A DNA stretch of 37,403 nt from an uncultured archaeon (lineage in GTDB: Archaea > Thermoproteota > Bathyarchaeia > 40CM-2-53-6 > CALIRQ01): assembly GCA_938042195.1 (NCBI GenBank), contig CALIRQ010000021.1, forward strand, positions 1 to 37,403. The letters are read 5' to 3'. Below the pieces are notes generated by a model. It was not told the origin of the DNA. It made no database searches and was given only the letters and a program-made list of their open reading frames with translations. The translations under genes were made by a program, and so were the position numbers. This document shows positions 25,454-33,346 of this stretch, in pieces. Within the stretch, counting starts at the first letter, position 1; every line of letters begins with the position of its first letter.

Positions 25454-25656
25454 TGGGCATGGACTTGGGAGGAAGGGGATCCTGGCGAATGGAGATGCGG
25501 TCCTAGGGACATCGCCCTTATCGGGCATAGCTCGCAGTACCTCGGCAAATCCTCCACCTTCATGGCATCACCGATCCTTTCCAGGACGGGGCAATTCAAC
25601 GGATTGCCGTATTGATCCCTCAGGCCATATATACAATGGGTGGACTTGAAAGCCAT
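25450..25656 (-). CDS. Small four-cysteine protein
   Basis: A 68-residue protein I cannot assign. Cysteines at 8, 22, 41 and 44 (THCIYGL, PLNCPVL, YCELCPI) could form a zinc or Fe-S site. The middle (YGNPLNCPVLERIGDAMKVEDLPRYC) looks folded and the last 15 residues look disordered. Support for a real gene comes from its promoter: on the minus strand a TATA box GGTTATAAAAG (about 25689-25699) predicts transcription about 12 bases before the ATG, and GAGGG precedes the ATG. Its stop codon overlaps the stop of the convergent dehydrogenase gene. It diverges from the ferredoxin gene. Confidence 0.65.
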   Translation of the reverse strand: MAFKSTHCIYGLRDQYGNPLNCPVLERIGDAMKVEDLPRYCELCPIRAMSLGPHLHSPGSPSSQVHAH

Positions 25657-25812
25657 CCCAATCCCTCGCTTTGGAATCGCCCGTTGCTTTTATAACCTTT
25701 TCTTGGGCGATGGAGGCCCATTTCGTTTTGCGATCCAATGATCCCGAGGGCTTTTAACGCAACCTAAGGAAATCTTTATTAATTGATGGGGGGATCGGAG
25801 TTTCGATGCCAA

Positions 25813-26127
25813 ATGCCGATAGATCCAGATTTCATGAACAAATTGAAGCCATCCGGGGAGCACAACGGCCATAAGGTTTGGGGGGAGGTCGATCCGCCAA
25901 CGAAGCTTGGGATACATGGGACGAACGTGGCTGTGGATCAAGACCTCTGCAACGGCGATGGGGTATGCGTCAGCGTTTGTCCGGTCAACGTCTTCGAGAT
26001 GATTGACACGCCGGGGCATCCTCTCTCGGATAAGAAGTCTGATCCCATCAGGGAGGCGGACTGCATCGCTTGCTTAGCCTGCGAGGCCTCATGTCCAACC
26101 CAAGCCATAAAGATAACCCCCAAGTGA
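25813..26127 (+). CDS. Zinc-type dicluster ferredoxin
   Basis: A 104-residue electron carrier very like the archaeal zinc-containing ferredoxins of Sulfolobus and Thermoplasma. The N-terminal extension has GEHNGHKVWG, whose histidines ligate zinc. The first cluster motif is LCNGDGVCVSVCPVNVFEM (CX5CX3CP, a [3Fe-4S] pattern), followed by the family segment DTPGHPLSDKKSDP and a [4Fe-4S] motif CIACLACEASCP. The longest frame begins at 25783 (TTG); ATG 25813 (MPIDPDF) fits the family and lies about 36 bases from the TATA-like CTTTATTA (25774-25781). It probably serves 2-oxoacid:ferredoxin oxidoreductases encoded elsewhere. A T-rich run after the stop may end the transcript. Confidence 0.93.
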   Translation: MPIDPDFMNKLKPSGEHNGHKVWGEVDPPTKLGIHGTNVAVDQDLCNGDGVCVSVCPVNVFEMIDTPGHPLSDKKSDPIREADCIACLACEASCPTQAIKITPK

Positions 26128-26159
26128 TCGGGCCTGAAACGGAAATTCATATTTTAATC

Positions 26160-26175
26160 AAAATTTTTCTTTCCT
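26160..26175 (+). terminator. T-rich terminator after ferredoxin
   Basis: AAAATTTTTCTTTCC follows the ferredoxin stop by about 30 bases. Archaeal RNA polymerase terminates at such T runs without needing a hairpin. Confidence 0.35.
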
Positions 26176-26233
26176 CGATCCCCTATCTAAACGCCCGTTT
26201 TACGGCAAGTAGTTTCGCTCGGATCGGCAAGAT

Positions 26234-26271
26234 ATCGATCATTCGATTCTTATTGGAATCGAATGATCGAT
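26234..26271. repeat. Perfect 16-base inverted repeat upstream of the aminotransferase gene
   Basis: Left arm ATCGATCATTCGATTC (26234-26249), spacer TTATTG, right arm 26256-26271 exactly complementary. It lies before the TATA-like CTTTAAGA (about 26294-26301) that serves the ATG at 26333, so it is more likely a protein-binding site than part of that mRNA. Each arm contains smaller palindromes (ATCGAT, TCGA). Confidence 0.75.
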
Positions 26272-26332
26272 TCGGACCTTCCCTCGGCCTAATCTTTAAG
26301 AATGGGGCCGACTATTCATGGTGGGATCTATA

Positions 26333-27505
26333 ATGCGTTACGGAGAGTTAAATCCCCCGAATAGGATATTGTTAGGCCCGGGGCCTAGCAATGTCCATCC
26401 GATCGTCCTCAGGGCGATGAGCTCCCCCTTGGTCGGGCATTTGGATCCTTATTTCATGGGATTGATGGATGAGGTCATGGAGTTGCTTAGGGAGGTCTTC
26501 ATGACCAAGAACAAGGTATGCTTCCCGATCTCCGGCACCGGCATGGCCGGCATGGAGGCCGCTATCGTTAACTTGGTCCAGCCGGGGGATGAGGTGATCA
26601 TAGGATCCAACGGGTTCTTCGGGCAACGGATGGCGGAGATCGTCAGAAGGTGCCAGGGCAAGCCCATAGAGATTTTCGAGGAATGGGGGAGGGCGATAGA
26701 CCCGGAAAAGGTGGAGGAGGCCCTATCCAGCTCCAATGCCAACTTGGTCTGCATAGTGCATGCTGAAACGAGCACCGGCGTCCTCCAACCCCTCGACGGG
26801 ATAGCGAGGGCGGCCCGCGCACATGATGCCCTGCTCTTGGTTGATGCGGTCACCTCCCTAAGCGGATGCGAACTGAGGGTCGATGACATGGGCATCGATG
26901 TCTGCTACAGCGGTTCGCAGAAATGCCTTAACTGCCCACCCGGGCTGGCTCCGATAACGTTCAATGAGAGGGCCATGGAGCGCGTTCGGAATCGGAGGAC
27001 GAAGGTGCAGAGCTGGTACCTCGACGTTTCGCTCATAGAGCAGTATTGGTCCGAGGGAAGGGCTTATCATCACACGGCGCCGATCTCCATGATATATGCG
27101 CTTCGGGAGGCGCTCAGGATCGTGGTGGAGGAGGGGCTAGAGGCGCGATGGGCCAGGCATAAGAGGAATCGGGATGCCCTGATCCGCGGGATCCAGGAGA
27201 TGGGGCTCGAGATGTTCCCCCCGAGGGACAGATGTCCCACGATGAACGCAATCTCGGTCCCGGAGGGGGTCGAGGACGCCATCGTGAGGAGGTTCCTGCT
27301 GGATCGATTCAACATCGAGGTTGGCGGTGGGCTCGGGCCCCTCAAGGGGAAGATCTGGCGCGTTGGGCTTATGGGGATCAATTCCAGCGAGCAGAACGTG
27401 ATCCTCTTCCTGGGGGCCTTGGAAAGGGCCTTGAAGACCGCGGGTTTCCGCGTCAAGGGCTCTGGGGCGAGGGCCGCCATCGAGGCCTATGGCGAGTGGG
27501 GGTAG
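26333..27505 (+). CDS. Class V aminotransferase (alanine/serine-glyoxylate type)
   Basis: A 390-residue PLP enzyme of the AGT/SPT group, transferring amino groups between alanine or serine and glyoxylate or pyruvate. Seen directly: LLGPGPSNVHPIVL at the N-terminus, SGTGMAGMEAAIVNLV for cofactor phosphate binding near residue 67-82, HAETSTGVLQPL, DAVTSLSG (cofactor-ring aspartate D171) and the Schiff-base lysine K197 in SGSQKCLNCPPG. The C-terminal domain has IEVGGGLGPLKGKIWRVGLMG. The ATG at 26333 is preferred to 26318 because it begins MRYGELNPPNRILLGPG and lies about 36 bases from the TATA-like CTTTAAGA. A long palindrome upstream suggests specific regulation. The preferred substrates cannot be read off. 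Confidence 0.9.
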   Translation: MRYGELNPPNRILLGPGPSNVHPIVLRAMSSPLVGHLDPYFMGLMDEVMELLREVFMTKNKVCFPISGTGMAGMEAAIVNLVQPGDEVIIGSNGFFGQRMAEIVRRCQGKPIEIFEEWGRAIDPEKVEEALSSSNANLVCIVHAETSTGVLQPLDGIARAARAHDALLLVDAVTSLSGCELRVDDMGIDVCYSGSQKCLNCPPGLAPITFNERAMERVRNRRTKVQSWYLDVSLIEQYWSEGRAYHHTAPISMIYALREALRIVVEEGLEARWARHKRNRDALIRGIQEMGLEMFPPRDRCPTMNAISVPEGVEDAIVRRFLLDRFNIEVGGGLGPLKGKIWRVGLMGINSSEQNVILFLGALERALKTAGFRVKGSGARAAIEAYGEWG

Positions 27506-27559
27506 GGCTCCCGCGAATCTCCTGAGAGGATTTGAGCCATCTAAGAAAGAAGAGGGGGC

Positions 27560-27676
27560 TTACTCCCATATCCCCAAGGATTTCAAGCATTCGTCTTGAT
27601 AATCGTAAACGAGCAGGGACCAAGCCTCATGGTCCTCGAGGCCCTCTATTAAATCGAATAGATCGGAGCAGCACAC
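27560..27676 (-). CDS. 38-residue small acidic protein with perfect SD
   Basis: Too short for ordinary gene finders. On the minus strand GTG at 27676 starts a 38-codon frame beginning MCCSDLFDLIEGLEDHEA and ending LKSLGIWE, rich in Asp/Glu and Leu, with cysteines at 2, 3 and 30. GGAGGTGA (27683-27690) ends exactly 6 bases before the start, one of the best SD sequences in the window. A TATA box TTTATATG (about 27714-27721) lies 25-30 bases further upstream. Promoter, SD and frame in correct register make chance unlikely. I recognise no family; an amphipathic, perhaps metal-binding or protein-binding small protein is all the sequence suggests. It converges on the aminotransferase gene. Confidence 0.65.
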   Translation of the reverse strand: MCCSDLFDLIEGLEDHEAWSLLVYDYQDECLKSLGIWE

Positions 27677-27682
27677 GCTCTT

Positions 27683-27690
27683 TCACCTCC
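27683..27690 (-). promoter_or_regulatory. Shine-Dalgarno of the 38-residue protein
   Basis: The minus strand reads GGAGGTGA, fully complementary to the 16S rRNA 3' end as usually found in archaea, with a 6-base gap to GTG. Confidence 0.65.
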
Positions 27691-27903
27691 TTTCAACCGG
27701 CCCCTTTCTTTTTCATATAAACTTTATGTAGAAATTTTTAATATTTCGACGTTTGTAAAGAAAAAGATTGAAGAATTATACATTTGATGCATAGGGTCGG
27801 ATGCGTTGGCAGTGAGTTGCCTGCGCGGCGAGGTCAAGGCGCCATTGTCAAGGGAATTCAGGAAATGTTAATTTCATGAAGCGGGGCCTATCTGATTTGA
27901 GTC

Positions 27904-29331
27904 TTGAGAGTTTTGAGGGATCCGCTCGGGGCGGGAGGCGAGCGCGGAAGGGATGAACTGGCGGCCTCCTTGGCCGTGAACATAGCCTCCTTCCTCATAA
28001 CCTTCAACTCCTCGGCGCTCAACGTAGCCCTGCCATCGATCGGCAAGGAGGTGGGGGCCGATCCGATCACGATGGGCTGGGTGGTCAACGGGTTCCTCTT
28101 AGCCTCTACGGCCCTCCTCATGCCCCTCGGCAGGCTCGCCGATATCGCGGGGAGGAAGAGGACCTTCATCTCTGGCCTATTGATCTTCGCGCTCTCCTCC
28201 GCGCTCTCGGCCCTCTCAAATTCCGCTTGGCCCCTAGTGGCTTCGAGGGCCCTCCAAGGCGTTGGAGGCGCGATGATCTTCGCGACTTCCGTGGCCATAT
28301 TGGCGTCGGTCTTCCCCGCCGGGAGGAGGGGCAGGGCGATTGGGGCCTATTCGAGCGCGACCTACTTGGGGCTCTCCACGGGGCCCTTCTTGGGAGGGCT
28401 CCTAACGCATCGACTCGGTTGGAGGAGCCTCTTCCTCTTGAACGTCCCGATATGCTCGCTAGTGGCCTTGGCCACGATGCGGCGAGTAAAGGGCGAATGG
28501 GCCGAGGCGAGGGGGGAGGGCTTCGACTTGATCGGATCGGCGCTCTACGCAATCCCATTGGCCCTAGCCATTTACGGGATCTCCTCCTTGCCCTCCGCGT
28601 CGGCGGTTATCCCGATATCGATCGGTGCCGCGGGATTGGCGGCGTTCGCGTTAAGGGAGGAAAATGTCGAGCATCCGATCCTAAACATCGCCCTATTCAG
28701 GCATAACATCGCCTTCGCCCTCTCCAACCTCGCCGCGTTGATCAACTACAGCGCTACCTTCGGGATCGGCTTCCTCATGAGCCTCTATTTGCAATTCATA
28801 AGGGGGCTCGATCCACAAATCGCCGGCCTCATATTGGTTTCGCAACCCGCCGCCCAAGCCGCCTTTTCCCCAATAGCCGGCCGGCTTTCGGATAGGGTGG
28901 AGCCGCGCATCGTGGCATCGGCCGGCATGGCCCTGACGGCCTTAGGGATAGCCGCCCTCTCGCTCTCCGGGGAAGGGGGCGACTTGTGGATCATAATGGC
29001 GGAGCTCTCGATAATCGGGCTCGGATTCGCCTCATTCATAACGCCCAATACGGCCGCGATAATGGGGTCCGTTGAGCCGAAGTTCTTCGGGATGGCCTCA
29101 TCGACCCTTGCGACGATGCGCTTGGCCGGGCAAACGATGAGCATGGCGATCGCGATGATGGTACTATCGGCCCAAATCGGCGGGGCCCGGATCGCGCCCG
29201 AGATCTTTCCATCGCTCCTGATGGGCATTAGGAATTCCTTGATGATATTCTCAGCCCTTTGCGCCGCAGGCACCTTTGCGTCGCTCGCTAGAGTGAAGGG
29301 CGCTGGGACAGGAGATGAAGAGCTGAGATAA
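27904..29331 (+). CDS. MFS multidrug exporter, DHA2 (14-helix) type
   Basis: A 475-residue major facilitator of the EmrB/QacA group, a proton-driven exporter of drugs or small organic molecules. Helix 1 has the DHA2-like FLITFNSSALNVALPSIGKEVG. The motif-A region is LMPLGRLADIAGRKRTF, and motif C is near YLGLSTGPFLGGLL. About fourteen hydrophobic segments can be counted. The start is uncertain: TTG 27904 lies about 30 bases after TTAATTTCAT (about 27868-27877), which could serve as a weak TATA box; no SD is visible. The gene is alone in its direction, with 54 bases before the next gene. Substrate unknown. Confidence 0.85.
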   Translation: MRVLRDPLGAGGERGRDELAASLAVNIASFLITFNSSALNVALPSIGKEVGADPITMGWVVNGFLLASTALLMPLGRLADIAGRKRTFISGLLIFALSSALSALSNSAWPLVASRALQGVGGAMIFATSVAILASVFPAGRRGRAIGAYSSATYLGLSTGPFLGGLLTHRLGWRSLFLLNVPICSLVALATMRRVKGEWAEARGEGFDLIGSALYAIPLALAIYGISSLPSASAVIPISIGAAGLAAFALREENVEHPILNIALFRHNIAFALSNLAALINYSATFGIGFLMSLYLQFIRGLDPQIAGLILVSQPAAQAAFSPIAGRLSDRVEPRIVASAGMALTALGIAALSLSGEGGDLWIIMAELSIIGLGFASFITPNTAAIMGSVEPKFFGMASSTLATMRLAGQTMSMAIAMMVLSAQIGGARIAPEIFPSLLMGIRNSLMIFSALCAAGTFASLARVKGAGTGDEELR

Positions 29332-29343
29332 GGGTTGGAAAAA

Positions 29344-29375
29344 CATTAATATTAGGGGAAATTTCCTTCTGAAGG
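29344..29375 (+). promoter_or_regulatory. Promoter with palindromic sites before the semialdehyde-dehydrogenase-like gene
   Basis: A TATA-like ACATTAATATTAGG (about 29343-29356) is followed by the perfect 10-base palindrome GGAAATTTCC (29357-29366) and an overlapping CCTTC-T-GAAGG (29365-29375). The gene starts at 29386. The palindromes lie where a repressor would block transcription. Confidence 0.35.
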
Positions 29376-29385
29376 GCTGGTTCAT

Positions 29386-30477
29386 ATGAAAAGAGTGGGC
29401 GTTGCCCTAATAGGTGCTGCCTCCCGCACCGTTTTCGGGATGGCAGGCCAGAAGCTGGCACTCATGCTCCAAAATCACCCTTGGTTCGATGTCGCCGCCA
29501 TAGTGGCCGATTCCCCAGAGCAAGTCGGGAAGAAGTATGGGGAGGTGAGCAAATGGTTCTGGGACGAGGATATGCCCCGCTCCCTCGCTGACATGAGGAT
29601 ATTGCCAGCCGATCCGGAGGAGGTCAAGAAGGCGGCAGATGTTGGGCTGGCGTTTTCAGCCCTATTGCCAAACCTCTCTCAGGAGATCGATCCGAAGTTC
29701 GCCAAGGCCGGCATCCCCGTCGTAAGCGATTCCCCGGGCTTCAGGTTTGAGGAGGATGTCCCGCTCTTCGTGCCCGAGATAAACCCAGAGCACCTTAATG
29801 TCATAGAGGCCCAGAAATCGAGGCGCGGCTGGGAGGGGTTCATAGTGAGCGGCCCCGTCTGTACGGTCACGATAATCGCGCTATCCCTTAAGCCGCTCCA
29901 TGATGCCTTCGGATTGAGGAACCTCTTCATAACCACCCTCCAAGCCCTCTCCGGGGCCGGATATGAGGGGGTTCCTTCCATGGCCATTATAGACAACATG
30001 ATACCGTTCATAGGGAAGGAGGAGGAGAAGGTCGAGAATGAAACGCCGAAGATCTTCGGAGGCGTCGTTGATGGGAAGATAATTCCATCCAAAATGAGGA
30101 TAAGTTCCACTTGCACCAGGATCGGGGTCATACATGGGCATACGGCTTGCGTTTTCGCTGAAACTGAGAAACCCATCACTGTAGAGGAGGCCACTAGGGC
30201 CTTCAGGGATTTCCAAGCGGAGCCGCAGAGGCTTGGGCTACCCTCGGCCCCAAGGAACCCGATAATCGTTAGGGAGGAGGAGAATAGGCCTCAGCCAAGG
30301 CTGGATAGGGATTCGAACGCAAATGGTATGGGCGTGGTCGTGGGGAGGATAAGGAGGGACAAAATATTCGATAGGGGGATAAAGTATATAGTGCTCGGCC
30401 ATAATAACGTTAGGGGAACCGCTGGCAACACCCTTCTCTGCGGCGAGTACCTCTATAAGAAGGGCTTCGTAGGATAG
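29386..30477 (+). CDS. Aspartate-semialdehyde dehydrogenase-like (acyl-CoA/acyl-phosphate reductase) protein
   Basis: A 363-residue NAD(P)-dependent dehydrogenase of the archaeal/fungal aspartate-semialdehyde dehydrogenase fold, which also includes malonyl-CoA reductases. Seen: an N-terminal nucleotide fold (VALIGAASRTVFGMAGQKLALML), presumed catalytic C159, H252 in GVIHGHTACVFAE, and the C-terminal helix HNNVRGTAGNTLLCGEYL. Two features are odd. The catalytic context is GPVCT instead of the usual NPNCT, and the nucleotide loop carries a short insertion. So the reaction may not be aspartate semialdehyde formation; reduction of another acyl-CoA or acyl phosphate is possible. It has its own TATA box and palindrome, and no lysine/threonine pathway genes are adjacent. 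Fold assignment is firm, substrate is not. Confidence 0.75.
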   Translation: MKRVGVALIGAASRTVFGMAGQKLALMLQNHPWFDVAAIVADSPEQVGKKYGEVSKWFWDEDMPRSLADMRILPADPEEVKKAADVGLAFSALLPNLSQEIDPKFAKAGIPVVSDSPGFRFEEDVPLFVPEINPEHLNVIEAQKSRRGWEGFIVSGPVCTVTIIALSLKPLHDAFGLRNLFITTLQALSGAGYEGVPSMAIIDNMIPFIGKEEEKVENETPKIFGGVVDGKIIPSKMRISSTCTRIGVIHGHTACVFAETEKPITVEEATRAFRDFQAEPQRLGLPSAPRNPIIVREEENRPQPRLDRDSNANGMGVVVGRIRRDKIFDRGIKYIVLGHNNVRGTAGNTLLCGEYLYKKGFVG

Positions 30478-30490
30478 GCTCCTCCCAATT

Positions 30491-30973
30491 TTAAGTTTTC
30501 CCTAGGACCAACCTAGTTAATTTGCTCTCCTCTTCGCGCTCCCTCCTCAGCGCAATGCCGCTTATCCTCGCTATCGCAAGCTCCACTTGCCTCCAAACGA
30601 TGTTCCCGGATGCCACGGATCCGCCGAAGGTTCGCCCCTCTTTATTTGAAACGACCGCATGAAGATGTACGTTTATGGATTCCCCTCCCTCAGCGCCCGG
30701 CTCCTCGGGGATTCCAATCGATATATTGCCCTCCAAGGATAGCAGTTCCACCGGTCCATCTATCTCAATCAGCAAAACCTCCGGGGGCATCGAATACGTC
30801 TTTGGATTCCTGAGCACTGCCCTTCTCAAGGTACCTATTCCGGAAAGCACGATCCCCGAGGTGATGTTCTCCTTCCTCGCAACCTCCTCTATCGCGGATT
30901 TAATATCGCCCCCAGCTTCCACTACCGCTACGATCACCTCATCGATCTTCCCGCTCTTCAAATCATAGGGCAT
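30491..30973 (-). CDS. PPC-domain (DUF296) protein, copy 2
   Basis: A 160-residue member of the Plants and Prokaryotes Conserved domain family: VIVAVVEAGGDIKSAIEEVARKE, SGIVLSGIGTLRRAVLRN, VELLSLEGNIS, INVHLHAVVSN and FGGSVASGNIVWRQVELAIA. It is only distantly similar to the copy at 23985-24506, mainly through shared glycine and histidine positions. The ATG at 30973 lies about 12 bases from the transcription start predicted by a TATA box TTTATATAC (about 31007-31016). It converges on the dehydrogenase-like gene and diverges from the TRAP transporter genes. Function unknown. Confidence 0.82.
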   Translation of the reverse strand: MPYDLKSGKIDEVIVAVVEAGGDIKSAIEEVARKENITSGIVLSGIGTLRRAVLRNPKTYSMPPEVLLIEIDGPVELLSLEGNISIGIPEEPGAEGGESINVHLHAVVSNKEGRTFGGSVASGNIVWRQVELAIARISGIALRREREEESKLTRLVLGKT

Positions 30974-31004
30974 TTCGGATCACGGAATGCGATGGCTTTC
31001 CAAT

Positions 31005-31017
31005 GAGTATATAAACG
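31005..31017 (-). promoter_or_regulatory. TATA box of PPC copy 2
   Basis: The minus strand reads GTTTATATACTC, a strong archaeal TATA box; its predicted start lies about 12 bases before the ATG at 30973. Confidence 0.5.
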
Positions 31018-31090
31018 TTGGCTTTTTCGAACGATTAGGGAGGATCCAGATGCCCTCTAAGGAGATATTAAACATGATTCATGATTCCAT

Positions 31091-31120
31091 AACCTTTTTA
31101 TTAAGGTTTCAAAACCTTAA
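31091..31120. promoter_or_regulatory. Operator with three alternating half-sites at the TRAP promoter
   Basis: AACCTT (31091-31096), AAGGTT (31103-31108) and AACCTT (31113-31118) alternate in orientation around a TATA-like CCTTTTTATTAAGG. The last two form a perfect 9-base inverted repeat, TTAAGGTTT (31101-31109) and AAACCTTAA (31112-31120), with spacer CA. The gene starts at 31133, so a bound protein would cover the promoter. Confidence 0.6.
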
Positions 31121-31132
31121 AAAACGGAATTG

Positions 31133-33106
31133 ATGTCGAAGGAGGATTTGACACAATATATCGTTGGGATTATAGGCTTATCGATGAGCCTGTTTCATCT
31201 AATCACCGGCGCCATAGGAACTTTGGACATTTTGCTCCAGAGGTCATTGCACCTGCTGTTCGCCCTGGTCTTAGTATTCCTAACCCGCCCATCCTCCAAG
31301 GGATCTAAGGGAGGCCCCTCCATTACAGATGCCCTCCTCATCCTCGCATCGATTGCTTCATGCGGCTACGTGGCCATAAATTACTGGTCCATAACCACAA
31401 GATACGTCCTATCCACGCCCCTCAGCTTTTGGGATGGCCTATTCGGCCTTTTGCTAATACTCTTAGTCATAGAGGCTGCCAGGCGGGCCCTCGGCCCAAT
31501 CCTGGCCACGATACCAGCCATCTTCCTCATATACGCATGGGCTGGCCCTTGGTTGCCCGATATACTATGGCATAGGGGCTTCACGCCCTTGCAGATAATC
31601 GATTTCATGACCTTGAGTTTCTCCGGGATATGGGGTTTGCCAATGGCCGTATCCTCCACTTACATAGTGCTCTTCATAATTCTCGGCACCTTCTTGGAAA
31701 AGTCCGGCACGGGTCAGTTCATAATAGATATTTGCAATATAATCGTGGGGCGATCGAGGGGAGGGCCGGCGAAGCTGGCCGTCCTGTCCAGCGCGACCTT
31801 TGGGAGCATATCGGGTAGCGCAGTCGCGAATGTATATGGAACCGGCACGTTTACGATCCCGATGATGAAGAGGATCGGATATAAGCCCGCCTTTGCCGGG
31901 GCCGTTGAGGCGGTCGCGAGCACCGGCGGGCAGATAATGCCGCCGGTTATGGGGGCTGCGGCATTCATAATGGCCGAGATAATGGGCATTCCATACATAG
32001 AGGTCGCCAAGGCGGCCTTACTGCCGGCGGTGTTGTACTTTTTATCCGTTGGATTAATGGTCCATTTCGAAGCTGTGAAGAGAGGGCTCAAGGGGATCCC
32101 AAAAGAGGAGGTCCCGAAATTTAAGGAAACTATCGGCTATGCTTATCAGATCGCGCCATTGATTTTCCTAATCGCGCTCTTAGTGAGTGGCTATTCCATA
32201 TTTCGAGCCGTATTCTATAGCATATTGGTAGCTCTCTTCGTCAGCACCTTCCGGAAGAGGTCCAGGATGGGGCCTAGGGCGATACTTAGCGCTTTGATCA
32301 TAGCCGCCGAAAGGGCCGCCAGCATAGCGGTAGCTTGCGCAGCTTCAGGATTGATTATCGGCGCTTTATTGTTGACGGGGATGGGATTCAATTTCACCAC
32401 GCTCGTCGTGCAGTTCTCAGGGCAACAAGCGATAATCGGTTTGCTTTTGGTCATGATGGCCTGCATAATCTTGGGCACTGGATTACCGACCACCGTCGCC
32501 TACATAATCGTAGCCGCCATAGGGGTTCCGGCGCTCATGGATCTTGGAGTGCCGCCCATGGCGGCACATATGTTCGCATTCTACTATGCGGTCATATCCA
32601 TGGTGACCCCTCCGGATGCCCTTTCTGCGTACGCCGGGGCTGAGATCGCTGGAGCCGACTTCTTAGAAACGGCGATGATAGCGATGAAGCTGAGCGCGGT
32701 GGCGTTTCTCGCCCCCTTCATGTTCGCATATTCCCCACAGCTATTGCTCATCGGCCCTATCAATGAGATCGTCATAGCCTTTACCACCGCGTTGATAGGA
32801 ACGGTTTCGTTAGCTGCTGGAGTTGAGGGATGGCTTTTGACAAGGACCAACGTTGTTGAAAGAATCCTCTTAGTAGCCGCCTCATTGGGCTTAATCCATT
32901 ATGGGTTATATACGGACCTCATTGGGATGGGGTTATTTGCGGCCGTACTCATAACACAAATGGTCAAGTCCAAGCTATCGACCTACATAGTTCCTGCCGA
33001 GGGAGAGGTTCTGCCAAGTGGAGCGCTTGAGAGGATCCTCAGAATGGCCTTAAGGGGGACTTCGAAGGCCCAAGGATATTCAGGGAGGATGGAAAAGGAG
33101 GGTTAA
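31133..33106 (+). CDS. TRAP transporter fused permease (4TM/12TM, TAXI type)
   Basis: A 657-residue membrane protein in which the small (DctQ-like, about four helices, residues 1-120) and large (DctM-like, about twelve helices) TRAP subunits are fused, the arrangement that goes with TAXI binding proteins. The DctM part shows AKLAVLSSATFGSISGSAVANVYGTGTFTIPMMKR, PPVMGAAAFIMAE and GTGLPTTVAYIIVAA, all characteristic. It imports an organic acid or amino acid driven by a sodium or proton gradient; the substrate is unknown (glutamate and dicarboxylates are known for relatives). ATG 31133 is preferred to TTG 31130. Its binding protein follows at 33347. Symmetric half-sites over its promoter point to substrate-responsive control. 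Confidence 0.92.
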   Translation: MSKEDLTQYIVGIIGLSMSLFHLITGAIGTLDILLQRSLHLLFALVLVFLTRPSSKGSKGGPSITDALLILASIASCGYVAINYWSITTRYVLSTPLSFWDGLFGLLLILLVIEAARRALGPILATIPAIFLIYAWAGPWLPDILWHRGFTPLQIIDFMTLSFSGIWGLPMAVSSTYIVLFIILGTFLEKSGTGQFIIDICNIIVGRSRGGPAKLAVLSSATFGSISGSAVANVYGTGTFTIPMMKRIGYKPAFAGAVEAVASTGGQIMPPVMGAAAFIMAEIMGIPYIEVAKAALLPAVLYFLSVGLMVHFEAVKRGLKGIPKEEVPKFKETIGYAYQIAPLIFLIALLVSGYSIFRAVFYSILVALFVSTFRKRSRMGPRAILSALIIAAERAASIAVACAASGLIIGALLLTGMGFNFTTLVVQFSGQQAIIGLLLVMMACIILGTGLPTTVAYIIVAAIGVPALMDLGVPPMAAHMFAFYYAVISMVTPPDALSAYAGAEIAGADFLETAMIAMKLSAVAFLAPFMFAYSPQLLLIGPINEIVIAFTTALIGTVSLAAGVEGWLLTRTNVVERILLVAASLGLIHYGLYTDLIGMGLFAAVLITQMVKSKLSTYIVPAEGEVLPSGALERILRMALRGTSKAQGYSGRMEKEG

Positions 33107-33346
33107 CAGAACCCTCTCGCATTAAGCTGATCATATCGAGGGCCTCGGATTAAGAAGGTTGAGCTTTCAAGCGCTCATAGCTTTAAAATGAGCTTAAGCG
33201 ATCGTAAGGAATTAATTAAAAGGATGTTGGAAGAGGCGAACCGGCATCTCCAATCTGCTTAGATCGATAATCCATTCGTAACGGAGAAAAGTTTATCAAT
33301 AAGGGAAGGCGCCTCTTTTCCGCTGAAAAGGCGGAGCAAATCTAGA

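Noticed and set aside
33188-33262. 24-codon frame (MSLSDRKELIKRML...) between TRAP permease and TAXI genes
   Set aside because: A TATA-like sequence directly precedes the ATG but at the wrong distance, no SD, too short to judge; could be reconsidered with ribosome profiling.
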